DNA from: Castanea sativa
Lineage: Eukaryota > Streptophyta > Magnoliopsida > Fagales > Fagaceae
Direction of reading: 5' to 3'
DNA length: 64,000 nt
Assembly: GCF_040712315.1 (NCBI RefSeq)
Contig: NC_134018.1
Span: 18,496,835-18,560,834 of the forward strand
Shown here: in pieces, positions 11,130 through 21,729 of the stretch
Numbering within the stretch: the stretch's first letter is position 1
How the letters are laid out: each line of letters opens with the position of its first letter
Notes under the pieces: model-generated
What the model was told of the DNA's origin: nothing
Database searches by the model: none
The model's input: the letters and a program-made list of their open reading frames with translations, nothing else
Program-made: the position numbers and the translations under genes

Positions 11130-12437
11130 CATGGCATGGAAACAAGCTCCATAGTCGTGGGAAGAGACGAAGATGTGGTTGGAGCCTTGGGTCCGATTCC
11201 AAAATGGGTACTTTGATAAGATGAGTTGGATAGCTGAGGAGATTAGAGTCTTGGCGTGACCTGTTAAATATTAGCATTGATATACTATGTTGAATGTGCT
11301 AGTATGAATGCGGAAACGAAAGCATAAAGTATAGAATACAATAACACACGAGGATTACATAGTTCAGCCTAACAACCTACATCCAAGGAGGACACCCTAA
11401 AGGGCTACATCAATCATATATTAGAGTATAGTACAAATTCTGTATTACAATAAACCATAATATAGGTATATGTTGTAGACTAAACCCTAGACTAATAGAC
11501 TTCTAGTACAAGTAGGAGACTTGGCTTGTACACCAAATAGAATTAGGCTTGGCCCTATGCTAATGGGCTAATATATCTCTAACACCCCCTCTTAAACTCA
11601 AGATGGAAGTTTGATGAAATCTTGAGATTTGATAAGGTTGAGAAGATCCCTTGAATGAAGTTTGGTTCTGTGAAGGTGGTTTGAGGAAGGCAATGGTCTT
11701 GCAATTTTAATGCAACTTCTAACAGTGGCATGACTATACCAGAAAGTTTTGACGGTAGCAGTAGGAAACCAAAGAAGATGAACACAGCGAAGAAACACCG
11801 AGGAAGACAAAGATTGCTTTTAAACACACTGTAAGAATAGAAAACCATGGCCACAGGAAGATGACTTTGATACCATGTTAAATGTTAGTATTGATACACC
11901 ATGTTGAATATGCTAGTATGGATGCGGAAGCAAAAGTATAAGCATAAAGTATAAAACACAATAACACACGAGGATTACGTGGTTCAGCTTAACGGCCTAC
12001 ATCCACGAAGGACACCCTAAAGGGCTACATCAATAATATATTAGAGTATATTATAAATCCTATGTTACAATGAATCATAACATGGGTATATATAGTATAC
12101 TAAACCCTAGACTAATAGACTTCTAGTACAAGTAGGAGACTTGGCTTGCACACAAAATAGAATTAGGCTTGGACCTATGCTAATGGGCTAATATATCTAT
12201 AACATGACCAATGGCTGGGAAGCCATTGATGGTGCTGAAATTGCAAGACAAGTAGACGGGTATGAAGAAAAAATGGGCTTCGTAAGGATCAAAGGTCCTT
12301 ACATCGCTGTTTAACAAAGCTCTGTGTATTAACTTTCAAGGCAAACAAGTGCTTGATACACCTTTCCTTTGAGAGCCAATCCGTGTTGTAATTCGGTGGC
12401 AAATCATACACGAAAATCTTTAAGTCCTTTAATAACC
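11130..12437 (-). pseudogene. Captured exon of a GT47 (exostosin, FRA8/F8H-like) glycosyltransferase gene, split by a TRIM
   Basis: On the minus strand an exon starts after a good acceptor (…CCTCAACAG, CAG at 12440-12438). It encodes 'LKIFVYDLPPNYNTDWL' and 'KERCIKHLFA'. After one small indel it continues with 'VRTFDPYEAHFFFIPVYL' and 'SCNFSTINGFPAIGH'. The TRIM (11262-12204) interrupts here. The frame resumes exactly at 11261 with 'KYPFWNRTQGSNHIFVSS' and 'HDYGACFHAM', ending at a GT donor (11129-11128). These blocks are the conserved N-terminal half of plant GT47 proteins that make glucuronoxylan (FRA8/IRX7, F8H). About 360 coding nt remain and the active-site C-terminal half is absent. Acceptor and donor both survive, so the copy was taken from genomic DNA, not cDNA. 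It lies inside long inverted repeats, so it is a transposon-borne fragment, not a host gene. Confidence 0.85.
11262..12204 (-). mobile_element. Complete TRIM retrotransposon (943 bp)
   Basis: Two near-identical LTRs, 11262-11584 (323 bp) and 11876-12204 (329 bp), both starting TGTTA and ending TAACA, enclose only 291 bp. Target duplication TGACC is perfect (11257-11261 and 12205-12209). On the minus strand the right LTR is followed at once by a methionine-tRNA-type primer site (TGGTATCAAAG). A purine tract (AAGAGGGGG) precedes the left LTR. There is no coding capacity, so it depends on an autonomous copia-type partner. It disrupts the captured GT47 exon. A related element is at 13331-14090. 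Confidence 0.92.
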
Positions 12438-12764
12438 CTGTTGAGGAAAAGATCAAAAAAGTAAATGAAAATGTTAACTTTTGATTAAGTTGGTAATAAA
12501 GGTTGAAACTTTTAAGCTAGAATGCGAGAAAGAACAAAAAAAAAGGATTAAACTTTGAAACTTGATCATTTGTCGATTGTTGGAGATGAGAAGCGTTTGT
12601 GGACTCGAAAAGAGCACAAGAGGTGAGGATGGTGGAACTCATTTGAGACCCTTTGATTCTTCCTATTACTTTCAATCTAAGAAGGAGATTGGGTTTTATG
12701 TTTGGTTTGGCTTTTGGGGTTTGTTAATGGTGGATTTGGGTGAATTTTCCAGAGGTTTTCTTGT

Positions 12765-13149
12765 GTTGGATTGTGAATTAAGTTTTGGTATAAGAAAGGG
12801 GTTTGACTGAAAGGTTGGGAAGTAAAAATATGAAATGGGTTGTGGGGAGGAGGGAAATGAGAAACTGGAATAGGCTAATGATATGAAAAAGTTGATGTTT
12901 GTTCATAATTTTTACAACAAAACCCTAACATTTAGATATTCATTCTCTTGTTTTTTAGTATAATTTTTTGTTTTGGGAGGGGAGAGACATAAAAAGAGAG
13001 CAAAATTGCATACTTTCCCTTATTTCCAATAGAGGTGGGTAACAGAGCCATAACAGAGGTAATCTCAAGTGGGTAAAGTGTTAAGTTTTAAACCACGAGC
13101 ATACAAATTACAAACGGGTCAAACCACTGATGGGTATATTGTAATTTCC
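12765..13149. repeat. Right terminal inverted repeat of the MULE-like element
   Basis: Inverted partner of 10670-11061. The interval 12441-12764, between the captured exon and this arm, contains the intron-like pyrimidine tract before the acceptor and further sequence that I could not assign. Confidence 0.8.
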
Positions 13150-13330
13150 TCTATAAAAAAAAATATTATTTAAGTAATATTTAAAACACTTAAAGAAATA
13201 GAATGTCTTATTTTAATATTTGTATTAGAGTACTTGTATCAGTACTTGAAAATATAGTTTCAAAATTAACAAATTATATTGAAAATTTAAAATATAACAA
13301 ATTAAATCCTATGGTTTCTTCAAAAGTTAC

Positions 13331-14090
13331 TGTTAAATATTAGTAATGATATATTCCATATTAAATATGCTTGAATAGATGCGGAATGAAGAAGCATAAA
13401 ATAGGAACACAAGAACACTAGGGTTACATAGTTCAACTTTACGGCTTACGTTCATGGAGGAAACTCTTAAGGGCTACATCTTTATTATATGAGTGTAATA
13501 CAAAATTTGTGTTACAATGAACCATAACATGGGAATATATAGAAAACTAATAGACTTCTAGTACGAGTAGGAGACTTGGCTTGCATACAAAGTAGAATTA
13601 GGCTTGGACCTTTGTTAATGGGTTAAATATATCTTTAACATCCCCTCTCAAACTCAAGATGGAAGACTAATGAAACATTGAGATTTGATAAGGTTGAGAA
13701 AATCTCTTAAATAAAGTTTGGTTCTATAACAGTGGTTCAAGGATTGAGGAAGGCAATGGTCTTGCAGTGTTGATGCAACTTTTAACAATGACTTGACTAT
13801 ACTAGAGAGTTTTGATGATAGCAGTGGGAAGCCAACAAGATGAATCTAGTGAAAAAACACTGAGGAAGTCAAATATTGCTTTTAAACACACTGTAAGGAC
13901 AGAAAACCATGGTCACAGGATGGTGGCTTTGATACTATGTTAGAAATACTAAATGAGTATATCGTATTTCTCAAGTAATAAAATATACATGAGTGCTTTT
14001 ATATAGGAGACAGAGTGTGCAATACAAGTATGTGTGCTATATAAAATAAATAAGGTGAGCCTAAGACGCATAGCCTATTACACATTAACA
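13331..14090 (-). mobile_element. TRIM-like element with two different LTRs (760 bp)
   Basis: The left LTR (13331-13640, 310 bp) and the internal region are clear relatives of the TRIM at 11262-12204. The right LTR (13938-14090, 153 bp) is a different sequence that shares only the TGTTA…TAACA ends. It has its own minus-strand TATA motif (CCTATATAAAAGC). A primer-site-like motif (TAGTATCAAAG) abuts it on the minus strand. A perfect target duplication GTTAC (13326-13330, 14091-14095) encloses the whole unit, and the empty site exists at 8873-8877. It therefore inserted, or was resolved, as one chimeric unit. Confidence 0.88.
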
Positions 14091-14585
14091 GTTACAATTT
14101 AAATCTCGAGGTTTCAAAAAGTAACAAACTAAACCCTTGTCTTACATTAAGCCTTAGATATGTCATTCCACTTAAATTTGGCAAGGTTTAATATGTTATT
14201 TTTTGAAACATCATGATTTAATTTATTATCTTAAAGCTAGAGGGTTTAATTTATTATTTTTTAAAACCTCAAGGTTTAATTTGTAACTTTCAAAACTACA
14301 TATTATAATTTTCTAAGTAATGTTGTATGCATAAACTATTTTACAGTATTTTTTCAAACTATTATTATGGTCAATTTTTATTGGTTTTCATCTAGTTCTA
14401 CCATTAACATAACTTTTTCACTTACTAATAACCACTCATCACTTGTAAAAAATATTGTAAAATAATTTGTAATTTTTGAATTTTCCTAATTAATTTGTTA
14501 TACTCTCTAAACTAGAATTGAATTTGTTATTTTCAAAACTATAAGATTTACTTTATAATAAGGGTGCCAAAAGCTCATCAAATTC

Positions 14586-15750
14586 TTTTTTTTTTTTTTT
14601 TTGGACAGAAAAAGGTAGAGGTATATTAAAAAAATGAAATCAGGGAAACAAAGCTATCGAGGTGGGTCCCTCTGACCATGCACCCAATAACCTTACAACA
14701 ACAAGAATTAAAAAAATAGGACACCAGCACAATGACCTTACAACAACAAGATTAAAAAATAGGATCATCAGCATAGTGTCCACATAAACAAAAGAAAAGT
14801 ATACAAAGATTTCTGTGCTATTTTACGTGTCCACATGAAATAGCACAGTGCTCAGAGACAATGCAGGCTACGTGCTAGCCGTTGGTAGTCATTCAGAAGC
14901 GAGATTGCACCCTTGAGGATTGCATGGGGAGGAGTTTGGATTGCTTCAAAGTGCACTCGGTTCCGGGCATTCCAGATGGACCAAGCCACCATGGCCCACG
15001 TCTCAAGGTCTCTTTTGGGCAACTTCTCCATCAACGAATGGTTTAGGCTAAGGAACGACTGGGCCGAGGTATCACATTTCTGCAGCTTCCCCCTGACAAG
15101 TGACCAAACATTGCATGCAAGTGGGCATTGCCATAATATATGGATGGCGGTCTCGTCTTGTGCCCCACATATCACGCACGTTGGGTCAATGGGGACCTTT
15201 CTACGAGCTAGGCAAACACAAGTGGGTAGGATGTCCGATGTAGCCCGCCACACGAAATTTCTGACTTTTGGCGGGATGGGTAGCTTCCACAGCCTTTTCC
15301 AGACCCGTTTGTCATCCCGTGCTTTAGAGTGCTCGCCACCCGACCCCTGCTTCAACCGAAGGGCTACATGGTAAGCCATTCGAACCGAGAATGTGTTGGA
15401 CTTGTTTTCATTCCATACCATCTTATCCCGAGCCTCCACATTCCCCAAATGAATCTTTAGCACCTCTTCCCTTGATTGTGGCATGAACCATGAGTTGACC
15501 TTTACCCTATCCCACTGATTGGTGTGTGGGTTTATAAATTCATTCACTTTTAGAGACAAGTCCACACCTTCTCGGAACTTTGGGGGGTGAGGCAGCCATT
15601 TATGGCTTTTAATGCCAACAGTTCGCCGGTCCCCAATACTCCATATCGATCCCTCTCTTAGCAACTCCCTGGCACTGAGTAGGTTACGCCACACGTAAGA
15701 GGGGTTGCTCCCCACCTCAGCCTCCATGAATGTGCATGTGTAGGCCCCCT
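14586..15750 (-). mobile_element. 5'-truncated LINE (L1-type)
   Basis: The poly(A) tail appears as the T-run 14586-14602 on the + strand. A 291-codon open frame (14852-15727) encodes the C-terminal part of plant LINE ORF2: 'SNPSYVWRNLLSARELL' (about 10 residues in), then a zinc-binding reverse-transcriptase domain (zf-RVT) with 'LWKLPIPPKVRNFVWRA' and a C-x2-C…H-x4-C pattern ('CVICGAQDETAIHILWQC'). Homology extends a few codons upstream of the first Met, so that Met is not a real start. No stops interrupt the frame, which suggests a fairly young insertion. RT and endonuclease domains are missing through 5' truncation. It landed in copy 2 of the AT-rich block. Confidence 0.85.
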
Positions 15751-15829
15751 TGTATGTGTAGCCCCCCTTGTGTACAGATAAGATAATACAGAGAAGAATT
15801 CCTTAAGGCTCTATTTACGTCATTTATTT

Positions 15830-16416
15830 TGAAGAAGATCAAATATGAGACGGATCTTTCTTCAATAATCACGACGGAGCGGCGTTAACATAAAGAGGGT
15901 CGACGGGTAAAAGCTACAAGGACGTGTAGTGGACGGTTGTAGCATTTGGTATCCGTCAGTATTGATAAGGATTCATGCATTCCTAGTCGGAATCAACTTG
16001 TGCCTCGTGATAAGTTCGAAATGGCTTTGCTTGACCTCCACACATACGCCATAATGAGAATTCTTAAGATACACGTTTATCTCTAATTGAGAAGATTCCT
16101 ATAAGGAAAAGAACTCTAAAAGATACGCAAAATCCACAAATTATTTTCCTAGTAGGAAAGTACTTCTTCGCCAAGGTGTATATTTCGGCCCTACACTATT
16201 GTAAATACCCTAAAACCCTCATAAATCAAGGTACGCATAATTAACTTGACTCTGGCACTTTAGGGTTGTAAAAAACAAACTCTAACTTGATCTTCGGAGG
16301 GTTTTTGGCCGGCACCACACTGGTGCTCTCTTTTAGGTCCTCTATTTTCTTTTTGCAGGTGTTACTTTGGTTTGGGAAGTACTGGCAGCTCATTGGTGAT
16401 TTTTTCGGCATCATCA
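15830..16416 (+). mobile_element. Solo LTR, family 1 copy 2 (about 587 bp)
   Basis: The 3' two-thirds closely matches 1963-2690, including 'aaaagaactct', 'gatacgcaaaatccac' and the 'ggcatcatca' end. The proposed start TGAAGAAG at 15830 gives a 4/5 target duplication (TATTT 15825-15829 versus TATTC 16417-16421). The 5' third has diverged, so the start is less certain than the end. It is flanked differently from copy 1, so the two are independent solo LTRs. Confidence 0.7.
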
Positions 16417-17533
16417 TATTCATTAAAATATTAATTTCACAACCTCTTTCTCTCTTTTCCCTCTCAATCTCTCTTCCTCTTCATTTTTCTGTGTCTAAAA
16501 GATCACCACCACCGTAAAATATATTTTAAAAATCCAGTCACCGCCAAGAAAAAAAAGAAAAATTAACAACCACTATCACGCACATCCCAGCTAACCCACA
16601 ATGCCACTAGCCAGCAACCACCACGCCACCTCCATGCCAACCACCAAAACCCATTAAAAAAACCACCAAACCCACCACCAACAACAACCACCACAAGAAA
16701 CAGCCACTACAAGAAAAACCAAGAGCAAAAAAAAAAAAAAAAAAAAAAAAAACCACCAACAGCAACCATAAGAAGCAACCACCACCGTTTATCTCATTGA
16801 CAACAACCACAGCGCCAAACCCAGAAACCCACCACTGTCGATCTCGCTGATCTATAAACCCACCATGCCGATCTCCACCTCAATCGCGCCACCACGCCGA
16901 TCTCCACTGGTGGAATTGGAGAACAAATCTGGGTTCTTGTATGTGGCAAAGACGTTGGCTATTCTCTGCAATTCTTGTGGCTATTAGCAACTGTTAAGAT
17001 CAGTACCACTTCAGCAATGGTATGGTGGATTTGTGGGCTGGAGTTTTGATATGGGTTTGAGACTAGGTTGATGACTACGATGGTTCTCCATTGATTGTAA
17101 GCAAATCTGGAGTCTGGACTATGGCAGAGGTATGAGAGAGAAACAGAGAGATGATAGAGAAGAGGGAGAAAGAGAGGAAAGTGAGTGAGAGGCAAAGAAA
17201 GACGGAGAGTTAGAGTAATAAAAAAAATGAAATTTATGTTTACAATCCATGAATAGTAAAATGTATATGTAGAAGTCTATTGTTGCAGTATTATAAAAAT
17301 TTTAGCACATAAACATTCGAATAATGCATATATTTTGTGGTTTTTTGTGATTTGATGCTAAAAAATAAGATATTCGGAGTTTTACAACTCCGGATGCTAA
17401 TGCTTTGAGCTAACATTTTATACATTCACATTTAAATTCAAGAAACTTTTTTTTTTGGTTTGTTTTTGAGGAATATTAAAAAAAATAAAACAATGGCACC
17501 ACCTCATCGACAGATAGATGATTTAAACTAAAA
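16417..17533. other. CCA-rich, pyrimidine-rich spacer, no gene
   Basis: 16560-16900 is a degenerate CCA/ACC-rich tract with a 24-nt A-run. Apparent Gly/Val-rich frames on the minus strand are a product of this composition. A small palindrome (CGGAGTT…AACTCCG, about 17374-17391) lies near 17.38 kb. This may be a degraded transposon, but no ends could be fixed. Confidence 0.35.
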
Positions 17534-18184
17534 CTAGGTAAGGTGACATGTGCAAAGCACGTGCTTCCTCTTAAATAAGAAAATTAAAATAAATTTCCTA
17601 TTTGAAGAAGTATGAAACTATATACATAAAAAATGTATGTCATACAAAGTTAATTTTATTTGTATGAGAATTTTAATAGTTAATCACGCACAAAGTTATA
17701 GTATCTATTTAACATATGAATATATATATTTTTTACTATAATAGTTTATCGGTACTTATTTACTAAAGGCAATATCCACCCACTAAAAACTTTTAAGAAT
17801 GATAACGAATATTACCATCTTTCAACAATAAGCAACTGAGTTTTGTTAAGACATTGTTACAATATTTAAATTTTTGTAATGAATGATATCATATGCTACA
17901 ATTGAAGTTTTTTATCAAATATCTTCAACCATACACAATGAAAAAAATTTCATTCATACTTTCTTCTTTATCATTCTTTATGAGTATAGGTGCAATATTT
18001 AGCTTACTTAGTTTTTAATGAATACTCATTTTAGGCAAGAAAAGAAAAGGAAAAAAAAAAAAGATAACAAAAAGCATGTATCATCGAATTTCCCATTAGA
18101 TAAATTATAAGTTTCAAAGATTTAAATCTAGAAAATCAATGTTCTTTAGGTAGTAAATAAAACAATTTATATTACAATTCCAAC

Positions 18185-18318
18185 CATAGTTTTAAAAACT
18201 GGACCGGACCAGCCGGGAACCGGGAGCTAGTCTGGTTTGGTTAAAACCCCAAAAACCGGGGTTGAACTGAAAATAATAAAAAAATAGCTCGATGCTCGGT
18301 TCGGTTTTTAAAACCATG
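18185..18318. mobile_element. hAT-type MITE (134 bp)
   Basis: Inverted ends CATAGTTTTAAAAAC and GTTTTTAAAACCATG with a perfect 8-bp target duplication ATTCCAAC (18177-18184 and 18319-18326), as in hAT elements. The related Helitron B has the undivided site ('cattctaactt' near 39400), so the empty state is visible in this window. Confidence 0.88.
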
Positions 18319-19143
18319 ATTCCAACTTCTAAGCATTATTACCATCTAAAACTCAATACATGAAAAAAATTTTGCATGTTAAAATTTCGTTAGAATATTT
18401 TAGACATTACACAATGTAATTTTTTAAGAATCATAAGATTTCATTAGGGTTTAACCGAAAAAATAACAATATGACATATCTACTCTTTTTCCAAAATATT
18501 AAGGGGAAAATTGATTGATTTTAAAGTTTAAGGTAGAATTGTGAACTACCCCAAACATAAAAGATGGAAAATGTTTTTATCCTAAGTTTTTTATTTTTTG
18601 TATGTGTAAAACTATGTGTTTTTACTTAAAATGATGCGCAAATATAAAAATACAATAAAAATTACAAAAGTCAACCCAAGAAAACTGCATGTGAAATAGT
18701 GAATTTTGGTTCAACAAATTGGACTAAACCAAAAAAAAAAAAAAAAAAAAAATCTAGAAACACAACATAACGGTATAACATTTTGGTATTACCTTTATAA
18801 TTTTGGTATTATTTTGACTCATAAAAAATTGACACTTTCGTAGTTGTGAAAATATTATGACGACAACAAAATGTTTCAATATTTTCACAAGAGAAATGTT
18901 ATGTTCACAATATTTACATAACAAATCATAAAATAGTAAGTTGTTACGAATTGTTATTGGTAGGCAAAAAAACAATTTCATTGGTAAGTTTAAATTAGAA
19001 CCAATAACAATTTACCACATATAATTTATTATGAAAGTGTTGTGAAAAATGTTGTGAATGTCGCATTTTTTTTCACAATACATTTATTTTTAGTTGTGGT
19101 TGGTTTTAGTATAATATTTATTTTATTTTATTTTAGCTTATAA

Positions 19144-19795
19144 GAGCATTGGCAATAGTGAAGCTAAATAACTATATTGCTATTTTAGCTTCACTAAAAT
19201 ATAAAAATTGCTTTACAATAGTGAAGGCATAGCTAAAAATTTTAGCTTTAGAGCTACACTACGCAGCTATTTTTGGCTGCATATTGTAGCTTGAAGCTAA
19301 AAAAAAAGTAATTTTTTATTACACTTCTCTCTCTTCTCTCATTAAACAAGCATTACCTCTTTTCTTTCTTCTTTCTTCCTCCTCAATTTTTTTTTTCTCT
19401 CTAGCCATCTAGTGCCTCCCTCATCCCTCAACTCGCTGGCCAACTCGCCTACCGCCAAGACCCATCTCCCCAAACCCATCTCGCCAAGACCCATCTCCCC
19501 AAGCCCCATCGCTGAGACCCCATCTCTCCAAACCCATCTTGTTGAGACCCATCTCCCCAAGCCCCATCGCCGATTTGTTTTATTGGATCTTCATCTTCAT
19601 TTTTGCCGACCCAACTCGTCGACCCACCCCTTCCGTTGACCCAGCTCACCAACCCATGCCGTGTTTGTTTTGTGTTGGTGATTTTTATTTTGTTTTGTTT
19701 GGGTTGAGGAAAAAGATTAAGGATTTAGGTTGGTGATTTTGGTGATTTGTAGGTGCCAAATAGCTATATTTTTTGCTCCACTGCTATGGATGCTT
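19144..19795. mobile_element. PIF/Harbinger-like MITE with internal minisatellite (652 bp)
   Basis: Ends GAGCATTGGCAATAGTGAAGC and the inverted GCTCCACTGCTATGGATGCTT. Target duplication TAA at 19141-19143 and 19796-19798. A sister unit at 20095-20115 (ttataaaaaattaac) shows the unfilled site. The middle (19400-19640) is GC-rich with a tandem motif close to 'cccatctccccaag', which gives spurious repetitive frames on both strands. Confidence 0.8.
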
Positions 19796-20176
19796 TAAGA
19801 AATTAACACCTTAAAAATTGTAAAAATATTATGGCAATTTGTTGTGATAATATTTTAACAGCTAATATGGAGACAAAAAAAAAAGTAAAAAGGTGTGTTC
19901 AGACGCTATTTTCCCACAAAAAAAAAAAAAAGCAAAAAAGTTTGGTTGGATATATCAGAATCATTGTAGCTTTACTACTGTTGCTTTGCACAGTAAAAAA
20001 AATGTTGTGAAAAATATTGTGAATGTTTCATTTTTTTTTATAATACATTTATTTTTAGTTGCGATTAGTTTCGTTATGATTTTTTTTTTTTAATTTTAGT
20101 TTATAAAAAATTAACTTCTCAAAAATTATGAAAATATTATGGTAATTTATTGTGATAACATGTTAACAGCTAATAG

Positions 20177-20224
<48 letters not shown>

Positions 20225-20288
20225 TGAAAAGTTTGGTTGAATAAACCAAAATTACTGTAGTTAAGCGCATAGGCTCTTTTTATATAGT

Positions 20289-21688
20289 TAATAGAAGACG
20301 TCGTTTTGGTTTAAGAAGTCAACTTCAATCACATTTTTATAGGACAACAATTTATTTTATTTTATTTTATTTGGATGAGATTTCCTTAAGGAGTATCTAC
20401 TTTTAAATTTTTTATGGCCACCATTCTCGTGTGGACCACGTTCATCGTCTAAAATTTCATCTTCGGGAAGTGAAGGAATCTTCCACATCACAATTCACCA
20501 AAACATCCTACAACCCCACCGTTCTGACCAATCACCAATTCCCAATCCTGCCAACATATTCCCCCTCCAAATCCTACACATCATCACCATTATCCCAAAA
20601 ATCAAGGAAATAAAAAGAAAACAATAACAATAGCAAATATAAAAATTCACAGCATTTTTCATGTCTTTTTACTAAAAAATTTGTTAATTTAAGACTATAA
20701 ATTGGTTTATTCTTTAAAATAACTTATCTCGAGTAGAGATCTTTAACATCTCTCTCACTCTACTATTTTCAATTTATTTTTTAAACTAAACAAAAGTTAA
20801 TAAATTTAGTGTTAGCTCAAGATTGTTTAAATATATTGCCTTACTTGATTTAAAAAAAAAAAAACACTATATGAGATTATAAACTGATCTATTCTATTCC
20901 ATTTCATAATTCAAATTTTACAAAACTTAATGTGTAATAATGTGGTGATTTATTTTCTGTTAAGCCTAGAAAATAAAATTTTTACCTTGAAGCCAAAATT
21001 AAAGGATTTGATTTCGATGAAAATATAATTATATATACGCATAAAAGAATGAGATTTTAAGAAATGTACACAAATTAACTTAAAAATTAAACTAAATACA
21101 ATCTTAAAAAAAAAAAAACCATCTTTATATCTCATGAACATTAATACCACCAGCTACACCATTTCCTCATTGTCTCTCTTCCCTATCACCTACCATTAAT
21201 GGCCTTAAGGTAATGGTGTTCATATCATTAACTGAGTTTACTTTGGAGGTAATGAGACGATTCATTGAGAAGAGATCTAATTATTTCTCTCTACTTTTTC
21301 TTATATTTTCAACAAGGGAAAAAGTTTGATTCTAAATTGATTTAAAATTATTTCTTCCAACTCACCACATGAAGTTTTATAAGACAATTGATATATATTA
21401 TTAAATAAGTCACATGACTTATTAAAAACGTTATGTGATGCAAACTACACGTAGTCTCTTAAATCATCACATTATAAGTTGACCGAGATAGTTCTTAACT
21501 AGTTTGGAATCAAACTCTTTCCTTTAGCAAATAATCAATGAGTGCTTCCAAACTCATTCTATTAGAAAAATTGTGCATTATTGTGGGCAAGAAAACTTAT
21601 TTATATACAAAAAATAACAAAATTTTCTTCTAAGCCACCTTCCACCTATTACATGGCTATGTATAATATTATGAAAAAAGTTTGATTC

Positions 21689-21720
<32 letters not shown>
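20289..21720. other. Intergenic, no gene seen
   Basis: AT-rich. A short Ser/Pro/Thr-rich frame at 20431-20613 has no recognisable features. (TA)n at 21692-21721 adjoins the SINE-like tail. Confidence 0.4.

Positions 21721-21721
<1 letters not shown>

Positions 21722-21729
<8 letters not shown>

Larger units (their letters stand above)
10670..13149. mobile_element. MULE-like element with ~390-bp terminal inverted repeats (Pack-MULE)
   Basis: Left arm 10670-11061 and right arm 12765-13149 are long imperfect inverted repeats: GGAAATTACA at the left end, TGTAATTTCC at the right end, with similarity continuing to the 'caatccaac' motif. Long inverted ends around captured host coding sequence, with no transposase, are the hallmarks of a Pack-MULE. 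A 9-11 bp target duplication was not recognised; the left flank is an A-run, which may hide it. The interior holds a GT47 gene fragment and a TRIM that landed in it. Confidence 0.75.
13230..15815. repeat. AT-rich repeat block, copy 2, with two insertions
   Basis: The pieces 13230-13330, 14091-14585 and about 15750-15815 line up in order with 8780-9262. The intervening pieces are a TRIM-like element and a truncated LINE. Comparison with copy 1 gives the pre-insertion sequence directly. Confidence 0.7.
17534..20288 (-). mobile_element. Non-autonomous Helitron A, carrying two nested MITEs
   Basis: The minus-strand 3' end is a stem around GCACGTGC/GCACATG, then a spacer, then CTAG (complement of 17534-17537) followed by T. 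Sequence similarity to the element at 38873 starts exactly at this CTAG, which confirms the boundary. The 5' end is placed near 20288, where the minus strand reads ACTATATAAAAAGAGCC; the canonical start would be TCTATA, so this end is less sure. Internal units around 'gttgtgaaaaatattgtgaatg' are partly repeated (19035-19100, 20000-20060). There is no coding sequence. Confidence 0.6.

Noticed and set aside
14913..15374. Plus-strand 153-codon frame
   Set aside because: Antisense shadow of the LINE zf-RVT frame, which has clear family motifs.
1963..16416. Considered as the two LTRs of one 14-kb retrotransposon
   Set aside because: Each LTR has its own target duplication, and the DNA between holds unrelated nested elements and no matching internal domain.
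16607..16810. Gly/Val/Phe-rich minus-strand frame resembling a glycine-rich protein
   Set aside because: Arises from a CCA-rich tract and an A-run; no signal or domain.
19342..19652. Repetitive Trp/Gly/Met frames
   Set aside because: Artefact of the minisatellite in the Harbinger-like MITE.
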